From the NCBI GenBank assembly GCA_914767715.1, contig OU612068.1:6942001-7006000 (forward strand): DNA of 64,000 nt, read 5' to 3'. The DNA comes from Membranipora membranacea (Eukaryota > Bryozoa > Gymnolaemata > Cheilostomatida > Membraniporidae). The notes beneath the pieces were generated by a model that saw nothing but the letters and a program-made list of their open reading frames with translations, had not been told where the DNA came from and made no database searches. This document shows, in pieces, positions 40,050 to 52,000 of this stretch; within the stretch, counting starts at the first letter, position 1, and every line of letters starts with the position of its first letter. Both the position numbers and the translations under genes were made by a program.

Positions 40050-43000
40050 CTGATACAACAGAAAACATTATTATTGATAACAGAGCCTTCAGAGCGAGCT
40101 CAGTCATAGCTTAACATAGTTTACTAGATAAATAACACTAGCCTGACAAAAAAAACCCAGAAGTGTTATTTCAAATTTCCCACATAGTGTCTACAGCTCC
40201 ACAAGAGCTAGCTGTTAGGTGTGTTAGTAATAGTAACAGCGACCACCACAAGACAAACCATTGGGAGCAGGAAGAAATATTAAAACATGATAATTAGACT
40301 TGACAAGTTTTGCAGGTGCTCGGTTTCCCCGACTTACTTAACTGTAGGATACCTCATGCCTGATTGTGCATCATTACCTCGAGTTTCTTTCTCGCTGTTT
40401 CTATGGAGGATGCTTCACTTTGTAACTTCTCTTTCTCCGCTGTGAGGCTCTTAAGTTGATTATCTCTATCAGTGATCTGGGATTCCAGCTCTGTCTTGGT
40501 TTTCTCCAGTGATGTGTTTGCAGAACTAAGGTCTGAAGTTAAACTTTCGATCTTCTGATTAAGTGATTGCTCGGTAGATGATTTCTTTGCCTCCTGAGGC
40601 AGAGAGATTGATACTATTACATGGAGCTTACGGATGAGCTTGTGATGGTTAGTTTGCTTATTTGAAGGAATAATCAAAATAAACACACAGTAGAGTCATC
40701 CTTTTTCAGAGAGAACATTATTTACACATTTTTGTGATTTTCCTGATATGCCATCATAGAACATGTCAGAATCCAGATCAAACAAGACAAACATAGGCGA
40801 GAACTAATGATACGCATTTGGGAGGCAAAAAGGCAAAATTGGAAACATCAATGTCAATAAAGACATATAAATGGATACATATCCATATATTGTCAACAAA
40901 GCTGATGATCACAATTATCATAATTAGGTCTTCATTTACCCTGAATGAGGACTTACCAGTTCCTGTTGATCAGATTTGAGTTGTGTAATTGTCTTCTCAT
41001 GTTGAGAGTTAAGTGTAGATAACTCTGTTTTATGATCTTCATTAGCTCTATCTAGTATCTCCTGTATTCGCTGTGACTGATTGGTCGCCTCTGAGAGTGA
41101 TTCCTGTAGAGCCGTGAGCTTCCTAAAGGACAACGGGTTAGGTATTTGAAAAGAGATACATCTATGTGAGTAGCCTAAATATAATATACAATATATAAAA
41201 TATAATATGAACAGCTTTGTTAGATGTCTTCTTAATCCAAATGGTTACGAGCCGATAGGACTATCCAGATCCATGAATTTGACAGAAATAATAAATTTGT
41301 CTTTTTGGGTCACCAGTATAAGATACATGGATACATAACTTACTGATCCTTGTCTTTTATTTCATCATGAAGAGCGGTAAGCTGCTGTGTGCTCTGTCCC
41401 GAGTTCTTTATCAATCCGTCAACCTGTTCTTCCTATAATATAGTGGATAATGCTCCCATATGAATGAAGAGCGTGCGACAACAACTTCACCAAAAATGCA
41501 CACAAGTCTAGGACAGCTCAGCTTGAATAGGGTATGTTGTCAGTATCCATGGGTTATGTTTGACTGGCAGAAAACGTGCAGTCTTGTTTATTTCGTACTT
41601 GAAAATAAGGTAAATATACTCACCAGTTTTGATTTTTCTGCCGATATATTAGATTTAGCTGTTTCTGCAGTCTCTAGGTTCCTCTGTAGATCTAAAAAAA
41701 AGCCGACAAACTCAGGTGTGAGCTTCAAAAAATCGATAACATTACATCAATGATCATAAAGTCTCTTGCTTGTTATGCATATAAAAACTCCCTTCCTATA
41801 TTGGAATCCATCGGATTTGAAATATGAGGTACAACTCGAGCAGATAAGAATGTATATCTTATCATAATATGGTCACATACCAGCGATTTTGAGTTTTAAA
41901 TCTTTTAATTCTCCAGAGAGCGCAGATTTCTCTTCCTCCTGAGCCTTGAGCCCGCTCTCCAGCTCTGTGATGTGAGTGGTGAGCTTCTCTTCTCTAGCTG
42001 TGCCTTCTGACACCTGAGCTTGCTATAATGTTCAAGAGCATAATACAATGTGATAAAATTCTTCAATTTTCTGAGCAATATCTTCAAGAAGGTAAAGTTT
42101 TGGATGCTTTAGACTTCATTTTTTGGTACAGAAGATGTTAGTGTGAGTGGTGCAAGGGGTTTGTGGTATTAAGGCAATTTAAACATGACCAGTATCACAC
42201 CAGATAGAATGAGCAAAGGTTCAGATTATGTAAGAACAAGCAGATTATGAGTTCGACTGAGACAATTAAAAATGACCCTTAGGGAAGATTGACTGTCGCC
42301 ATATAGCCGATCAATATATCTGATACAAACCAGTTGAGTATTAGATGTTTGACTTGATGATAACTCTTCCTGTAGCTGGTTTATCTGTTTATTCATCTGA
42401 CTAGACTTCTCACTGAGCGTCTCAACCTCTGACTGTCTCTCTGTAAGCTTAGACTCAAGACTAGAGCTCTGAAAAATGTAGTAACAGTGTTAGACAAACA
42501 AATAAGATAAACATTCCTTTTGCCTCATAGCACAAACCTGTTCACTATCGAATATTTAATGTCACGTGTTAGATGCATTGAAATTAGCACTGGTATTAGA
42601 TCTTTGAGGTGCTATGTGAATCTTGCAATGAACCTGAGTCATATTATCTGTGAGGAAAGTGAAAGCAGAACCAGGATGCTATCAAGTAAGAAAAAGCCAT
42701 TAAAGTCATAGTCAATAAACCATGTAATAATAATAATAATGATAATAATCTATAAATACATGACGACTGGTTCATACTTTTGAGTTAGCAGACTCCAGAC
42801 TAGAATTGACAGATTTCAGCTGCTCATACACACTGTCCTTCTCCTTCTCACTGGCCTGTAGTTCTGACTTTTGTTCCTCGATATTAGACTTCAGACCAGC
42901 TATATCTCCATTTAGCTTATCAACCTGCTCTGAATTGTCTTTCTCCATCGCAGCCTTTTTAGCTTCCTGTGAAAGACAGAATTCTTCTTCATAACCGATC

Positions 43001-46000
43001 AAAGTATTATTTATATTCTGTGATTGGGTAAAGGTTTCAAGGTCACAAAATGGCTCACACAAATTAGTCGGATTTATCGTTTATCATGGTTTGGGCACAT
43101 TGAACCATAACGGTGTCAGGCGTAACCCAAATTTTGAAAATAACACTGCGCTGCACACAATGTGCATAAATCTACACATGTATGCGACTAGACTAACCAG
43201 TTCTTCCTGGTCTGATTTGAGTTGTGTAATTGTCTTCTCATGTTGAGTAGCGACATTTGATAACTCTGTTTTGTGATCTTCGTTTGCCCTGTCCAGTAGT
43301 TCCTGTATTCTCTGCGACTGATTGGTTGCTTCAGACAGTGATTCTTGAAGGCTGTCGAGCTTTCTGTAAGTGAAAAGAGAACAATAGATATAATAAACTG
43401 CAATACTGATCGCTATCTGATCGCTTTTCACATGTTGTGTAGAAATATCTTTACTGGGCTGTACAGTGCTAAAATGTAAGATACTTTCTGGTGTGAGACA
43501 AACCAACCTATATCGAAACATATCAAGGAGCATGCTGGGTGGTGTACTGCAGTTTGGCATACTTACTTGTTCTTCTCCTTCAGTTCAGTGTTGAGTTTGG
43601 TGAGCTGGTCTGAACTGTCACCAGAATTCTTCATTAGATCTTCTATCTGCTGTTCCTGAAGAAATAGAAAAGTTTGGTGAAAAACTTTGAACGTAATTAA
43701 CTGGGGACCATTCAAAGTACAAGTGAGACTTGAGTTTTCAATAATATGCCTGATCTACCTTCAATTCTAACAGTCTACTCTACCAATGGGTCTCGTGGGA
43801 TTGAATAATGAGCTGCTTCAGGAGAAGGAGTCTTTTCAATTAATGAGACAAACACAAAATACTTACAAGTTTTGATTTTTCTTCCACCACATTAGCTTTT
43901 GCAGCATCAGCAGTCTCCAATGATCTCTCCAAATCTAGATCACAAAAGACCTTTCTCGTAAAAAAGTTGAGTTTTTCATCTAGTTATACAATATTTGTTA
44001 TGCCATAACATAATATAATAACATAATTGTCAATCGTAATGCATAGTAGCTACATTCATTTCTCATCAGGTTGGGATCGATGGCATCTAGAGTAGAGGGT
44101 ACACTTCATCGAGATTTAACTATGTAAAAAATGTTATGAAAGTTATATATTTTGCACTATTTGTAACACGTCTGCCTCACAAACCTGAGACTTGTTGTTT
44201 GACATCTCCAAGTTCACTATTCAGTGTTGTCTTCTCTTGTGTAGACACTTTTAATTCTGCTTTCACTTCAGAGAGTTGTACTGCTAGTCTGTCTGAGGTA
44301 CTGTTGCCATCTTCGAACTGTGATTGCTGTAATAATGAAAATGCTACCACATGTCCAAAGCCTGCGGGAAACAATTGTCTACTAAGGTCGTGGTCCGACA
44401 ATATAAGCAGGCTCAAGACAATCTTGCGTTCCCAATGGGCTAAGTCCCAGTCCGATTGGCTGGGTCATCTGAGAGAACACACATTTGCTTATCAGGTAGC
44501 TAAAGCAGCTGGTCTACCTAATAAAGAAATATGTAGTATTTACTAGTTTGAGTAAATAATTTACATCTCCTACTGCTTCAAGGGTACACACAACTCCGTG
44601 AGATCAAATAAGGAGGACTAAATGTTAGATAGCCTTGCATTCCATTTTTTGGGTGACCTAATTATAGCCAGCACTAATCTTTGCCTACTGAGTGAGTTAA
44701 CACCGTGTAACAAGGTTCAGTTGATGTTAGCTATGTTACCCATAGATTTCATGATGTCAAGTCTGTGCAAAATGGCAAACTTTTCCTATTGCGACGACTT
44801 TACTTGTCCGAAAACTTACCAGCTTCTCATATGAAACTTTAGAGTTCTCTAAATCTTCTAGTAGTTGATTTTTATCCTTCTCTAGCTGTTTACTTTTCTC
44901 TGACAGCGAATCAATGTTTTCTAACTTCTCGGTTAGTTTACTTTCTAACTCTTTTATCTCAGAGTCACGTTTAGCTACCAGCCCTTCGCTGGAAGATTTT
45001 CCTTCCTGTATAGAGGCTTTGTCTTTCTGCTCCGAGTCCAAAGCAGATTGAGTTGTTTCAAGTTTTTCTTTGAGTGAGGTAATGTCAGTGGTGTATTTGT
45101 CAATATGTGATTGAAGATTTGTCTCTGATGATAGTTTCTTTTGCTCCTGATATTAGACAGTGAATGTTACACAATTTTTAATAAAGGTGAGAATATGTGT
45201 CAAGTTGAATATATATGTCTGTACAATACAAAGGTGCAAGGCTAGGTGTACAATAATGTAGTATATCACCATCTAGGCAAATGTCACGGAACAAATCTTG
45301 AAATCAGATAGTCAGTAAGGTATAGAATATGGCCTAAATTACGATTCATTAACATATGTATGCTATACACACAACCATACATAATCCTTTATGTATTACT
45401 CATACTCAACATTCAATCAAACAAATTTTTTATTAAGTTCTCACCAGTTCCTGTTGATCAGATTTGAGTTGTGTAATTGTCTTCTCATGCTGAGAGTTAA
45501 GTGTAGATAACTCTGTTTTATGATCCTCATTAGCTCTATCTAGTATCTCCTGTATTCTCTGTGACTGATTACTAGCCTCAGAGAGTGATTCCTGCAGAGT
45601 TTCAAGCGTCCTAAAAGCAAGCAACACATCACACTGACACTACCATACAACATGCAGAAAGACAGAATACCTTAACTAAAGAGAAAATCATTGTGATGAA
45701 GAAAACCTTCAAAGTAGTGGGAGATTTATCCATCTTAAATGCAACAAAAGGCAAGCTTAGTATCTGATAGAAAATGTAGGGCTACAATGTAAAGCTGCCC
45801 GGCAACAACTGCAATCTACAGGCAACTACTAGTATATGTTACAGTCCCTGAGGATTGGATAAGGCATCTGGAGTATTGTAGGAGTAGTTTTCTCTGATTC
45901 CCAACCAAGGACAACCATAGAAGATATATTCAGCGATGTATAGCTTTAATCACACTGGCCCAGAGTTTTCATAGAGATTCTATGTGAATAACAGTTACCG

Positions 46001-49000
46001 TTAATCTGACTTACTTTTATTTACAAACCATGTACTCCAAAAATAAATATTATGCTTCACAAAAACAGAGTAATTATTTGTTTTGATAATCTAATACAAC
46101 GATTGATGAGTGAATCTGATAGGCTAGTGGTTATTGTTTAGCTTGTGTCAGTTTATGATACATAGTGTATGAAGCCAAACATGCAAGCAAAGACATGGGG
46201 GCCACAATTGAAACCCAATTTGTGCTACTGTCGAGCATGTTGTGTGTTGATGATGACCTGTAATGAAGCAAACCAAATGGGACAGTTCTAGTATTGCATC
46301 ATGTAACTCCAAGGTTTTAAGCACACACCTGTTCAAGCTTTATTCATGGATACTGCAATCTTGTTTTGTTCGTGGTAGCAACCTTGAATTTTTGTCGTTT
46401 GTAGTCATATAGTTGGTTTGCTGATTAAATAGGTTTGTACAGCAGAGCAAGATGTTGCACCTGTTTGGTACCAATGCATAATGGCTATGGGATGAAAAGT
46501 TTTTTGTTTGTGATCACTTACTTATTTTTTTCTCGCAGCTCACTGGCTAACATAGTCATTTGCTGTGAGCTATCTCCTGTAGACTTCATCATCTCTTCTA
46601 TTTGCAGTTGCTAAAAAGTGAAACTGAAAGTGAAGAATATGCCAATGTTTTGCCAAGATGGACATAGAGAACTCCTTCAGCGCATGAGTCTTAAAATCAG
46701 GTAGGTAAATAAAACAACCAACAACAAAAAAGATAAAAGTTGACCAGGAAACGACATCAATGGTTTAAAGAAAAAGCTTGAACACTTCAAAAATATCAGA
46801 AAGTTATGTACTAAGCTATTCAACGACAACAGCTATAATGATGAAGCCTTCACATATAAGATTGGGTAAAATAGGAGGGGCAAATTTATCGGAAGATCAT
46901 AGGTTGTTGAGAGCCCAGCTGTATGGAACAGTTTCCTTCTACTCACACAGAAAGAAGGAAAACTTATTGCTGAAATTTTCACATTATACCATATAGGTAA
47001 AAACACTCCTATTGAAAATTTACCCTTCTGTTCTGTAAAATCATGCAGGAGAGGGTTGTGAAATATAACAAAATCAATGTCTGGACACCCAAATATCAGG
47101 CAATCATTTTCCAAAAGCTTTTCAAATGTTTCGCTGTCAGTGGCCATATTTGAGTCATTGCCGCCATAGCAAACTAAACCAAGTTGTATGAAAAACCGAC
47201 CAAGACAAGCTTGAAACCATAGCAGAAGCTAAAATAAACTCTCATCAAGTTTTGTGCTTAATTTACTTACTAGTTTCTCCTTTTCAGACGCTAGACTAGC
47301 TTTAGCAGTTTCATTAGTTTCCAACGTACGCTGAAGCTCTAAAAGCAGGGAAATTATCTTTCTTAGAATCAAAAATGGAAATCGAAGCAATACTATTATC
47401 TATATATGTCAGTAGAGGCTGTCTTGTAAGCTAGTTCTAAAGTAGGAGCAGAAGCAGTAGGCTGAATTCCAAAGGTGACAAGAAAAGTCTTCCAATGGTA
47501 AAAGAATACTCAGCACTGCATTTTGTATTGAGGAAACAAATGGACCATATGAGAAGACAAAGATCTTAAATCTCTCAAGTTTATGAGGAAAATCATAGTT
47601 GTGGCAGCCAAGGCTATCAGGCAGCAAGCCTTACAATGATTATATACCTGATATCTGAAGTTTGATATCTCGTAAGTCAGAGCTTAGAGCAGTCTTCTCT
47701 TGATTTGTCGTATCAAGCTCTGTCTGTAGATCTTGGTTTTTGTTAGTCAGCTTTTGAGACGTCTCTTCTTGCTCCTCAAGCTGTTTTTGCTACAATAATA
47801 GAAAGAAACGGCTATTGACATTTAGTCACAAAAGAGGCTGTGATGGGCTCAGAGTATAAGCAGGTAGCGCATATGTGGATTGTAGATCATTGCTTTCAAA
47901 ATTTTAAGCAAAGGCAACGCAGTTGAGCTATATAATGTGTAGCTGATTCCTGCTTAAATTGATATGGTTTGCAGCTCCTACACAGGCGTTTCTCAATATA
48001 ACACAAGCAGAATTTATAATAGCACCATCATCAGGGATCTGAGATAAAAAACAAATGAGTCCTAAATTTAATCAGTCTTAGGAGTCTAAATCCACTCGAA
48101 CTATACACACACATACCAGTTCTGAGTGAGAATCTATATTATTGGTGAGTTCCTCTTCTAACTGACTTATTTTACTCTCCAGTTGACTAGATTTTTCTGA
48201 CATTGTTTCCAGCTTAGCATCTTTCTCTGAAATCGTAGTTTCCAGCTCGTCCGCCTGAATAATGTAAGGTACTATATCGTTATCACTGAGAGAGACTGAG
48301 CTACAAATTACTACTTGTCTCATTGGCAAAACAGTAGCATGTCATCAGCTGTGAGTCACTTTGATGCTTTGATGAGTTGGCTCAGCTCCCTAATTGAAAA
48401 AGGGACAACTTGTTTTTTGCTGGTGCTAGTATCAGTTCTCAATTAACACAAGCATGTTATATGCTACTTCCAAACATCATGCATATCAAACATGATACGT
48501 GCTTGTTCTACAAACCTTTTCATTAGCACTCTCATTGCCCATCTGCTGACTGACGAGGCGTGCCTCTGAGGAGGCCAGATTAGCCTTGAGCTCTGTCATC
48601 TGTTCCTCATATACACTGAGATGTGACTTAGATTCTGTTAGCTGTGATGTCTGCTGATCGAGCTCTGCTCGGAGAGAAGTGAGCTCCTCCTCTAAAGCAG
48701 ACTTAGCTTTCTTCTCAACACTGAGTTCTGACTTCAACTTATCGCTGGCATCATTGGATGACTGCAAAATATGATGAAAGGTTAGTGAATTATTCTATCT
48801 GCATAGGCCTATATGTTTATTATTGCTCAGCCCTTCCTCCATTTATGAAGGAAAGCTACAGAGAAATATACTATGATGTGAGTAAATAGACAACAATCAC
48901 GGCGCAAAAATATGACCAAATGTTCAACAAGAATTCCTATGATGCATAAAACAATTAAACTGTAGAAACTAGAGTAATGAGATAATTACCTCTTCATCAC

Positions 49001-52000
49001 CCCGACATATAGCTTCCTCTTCCATTTGAAACTGTAAATCTTCAAGTTTCCTACAATGTGTGGGAGAGGAAAATTGTTGAATTTATTAGAAGGTTGTTTG
49101 AGATGAGATCCCTGATTTTACCAACGAACCATGAGACCTAACACCATGAAGCTATATTATGAATGCATATTGGATATAGTTTGGTTTTAATAAGTGTTTT
49201 GGATTTTAGCGTCCGGTTATTTTTTTGTTTTTGCAACCAAGTTAATAGCTGGCCAAGGTTGGTTTGGTGAACTATAACCAACTTTTTAATATGACCCTAT
49301 CATCATGCTACACGGTATGTTAGCAAAGAAAGAATGGAAAACAAGGGATTATCATGCTACAGTGCATTATGATTCATAAACCATCATTGATTCCCAATAA
49401 CTTAATCTTGCAGAGGACAGATAATTCCAAGGCCAAACTTTCAACCCTTGAAGAAGTCATATTGTCGATTTTATATGGATGGATAAAGAATTGATCAACT
49501 TTAAACAGACTTCTTCAAAGTGTGAAAGTAAGGCTTGGAAATTATAAGCAGCAGAAATGGCAGGGGATTGCCAGGATACATTACCTCTCATATTGACTGG
49601 CAAATTTAAGGGAAACAGAAGGAAACAACAAAGTCAAATCCACTCAATAACAAGCCAAGACAAAATTACAATATAAAATATGTTGTCAAACTGAGAGCTA
49701 TATTCACTACATAAAGGTATGTGAGCACACGACACACGTGACTTGTGGGATTATGACACACGTGATTTGTGGGATTATGACACACGTGATTTGTGGGATA
49801 TGACACATGTGATTTGTGGGATATGACACACGTGATTTGTGGGATTATGACACACGTGATTTGTGGGATATGACACACGTGATTTGTGGGATATGACACA
49901 CGTGATTTGTGGGATATGACACACGTGATTTGTGAGATTATGACACACGTGATATGTGGGATTATGACACACGTGATTTGTGGGATATGACACATGTGAT
50001 TTGTGGGATATGACACACGTGATTTGTGGGATTATAACACACGTGATTTGTTGGATATGTCACACGTGATTTGTGGGATATGACACACGTGATTTGTGGG
50101 ATATGACACATGTGATTTGTGGGATAACAGGCAGGTGGAACGTGAGACCATAGACTTAATATATTACATAAACTTAATATTTTAAGTATATGGGTGAGAC
50201 TACACATAGGATAAGGGAATGCCTACCAATATGAATTATCCTTTTTCCATCACAGATCGAACTGGTGTATCTTGTAAGCTGCTTTTCCATCAAAGTATAT
50301 GGGCCACTGCGGGAAAGTATATGGGCCACTGTGGGAAAGTATATGGCCACTGTGGGAAAGTTTATGGCCACTGTGGGAAAGTATATGGCCACTGCGGGAA
50401 AGTATATGGCCACTATGGGAAAGTTTATTGGCCATTGTGGGAAAAGAATATATTTAAACTGCAAAAAAAGCTAGACAATAAAGAACAACAAATTTAGCCA
50501 TGCTGCTTGACAAAATTGTAACTTACGTCTTCTGTTCTGACAGATTACCCTCCAACTCTTTCTTCTCATCCAGTAAGGTGTCATATTTCGCCTGCTGCTC
50601 ATTGAGTTTAAAGTCAGCATCAAGAGTGACTGCCTGGAACTCGTCTCTCAGCTTGGCTACTTCCTCCTCAAGCTAGTACATAATAAATAATTAAAATATA
50701 AAAGCAAAATATTCAGCGTAACAAACAGGTGTTACATGTGGGTTTGTAGATACTAATAATACTATTGGCGGGCAGCGCAGTATTAAAACAAACTGTGGTA
50801 ACAATCTTCCAAAAAATGCAGGCTTAAGACTCGCATAGAAATGAGATTTTGAAATCATCACAGATGATAAAATTCATAACCCATTCTGTCTTATCCAAAA
50901 GATTATTATCAATAATATCATATTGTCATTATGGTGGACGCAAATTGTTCGCCAACCAACAATTTGAAAGTTAGGTTAATTCATAGAAACTTTTTACCTG
51001 TAAATGTCTACCCAGTATTTCTAGAATGTGAGAGGTGAAAGTGAAATGATAGTAAGGTATAGTTTAGTTGGGGTGACTTATTGATCAACAAGATTAGCGA
51101 GTTTGATTAGCAAGTCGTCCCCAGAAACTGAAATTGTAACCGTAGTACTTGAAGGATTTATCAGTATTTTTAAAAGGGAAACACCATTCCATAGAAAGCT
51201 CACAACAAGTGAAATGCATGGCTGACACATTTTCTCCTGTGTACCTGCGAGCATGTGGTAAATTACCATGTACACTGCCAAATCATACCAAATATCTGGG
51301 TTCACAAACTTTCAAAGGCAAACACCAGGCCAAAAGATAAAAAAAAGCTTTAATAGTGAAATCATCCAGAGCTAATAATGTGTACAAACGGCTTTGAGTT
51401 ATATGGCAAATTCGAAAGCACATGCAGAGGTTAATCAAATAAACAAATGCTTGAAATGCAGAGTAAGAATAAGTAAATACCTCATAAATTCTATGAGCTC
51501 CCTGTAAAATCCAACAATGACACATATGAGGGTTTACAACACTCAGTTTGTGATAGTGAGAGAAAATGCTGAGGAAAGGAGCGGTGTTAACCATAGACTT
51601 TAATAATAAGTCTATGGCGTGAACTCAAAAGTGTCAGACAAAAGAAAACTGTATTTGTCATGTGTAGACAATCCCGCAATGCAATTGTTTTCACTGGATA
51701 TCACATAATTTTGGGAATCCTGAAATAAATTTTTTGTGGTGTTTGGGATTTTGCTTTTAACTTTCATAGTACACTTTTAATTTATAAACCCAATTATCAA
51801 AATGATCCTTAAAACATAAGAGAGAGCTGTAGTGATCAATCAGTACCTCTTCTTTTTGCATGGAGGCCTTAAACACCTCAGATCTCTCCAGTTCTCTTTC
51901 TCTGATGAGCTGCTCTATATGCTCTTCTTTCTCCTTCAGAGCTTTCTACAATTCAACAAAAAAATAGTATAAGAATTCAAGGGGAGCAAAAATCGTGGCT

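Noticed and set aside
49666-50207. Long minus-strand ORFs with repeated [13 protein letters not shown]-like peptides
   Set aside because: They are produced by translating the 23/24-bp minisatellite in three frames; the frame drifts with the 23/24 variants and the region is an intron.
49733-50446. Repeats with regular spacing, CRISPR-like at first sight
   Set aside because: There are no unique spacers between units; they are head-to-tail minisatellites in a eukaryotic intron.
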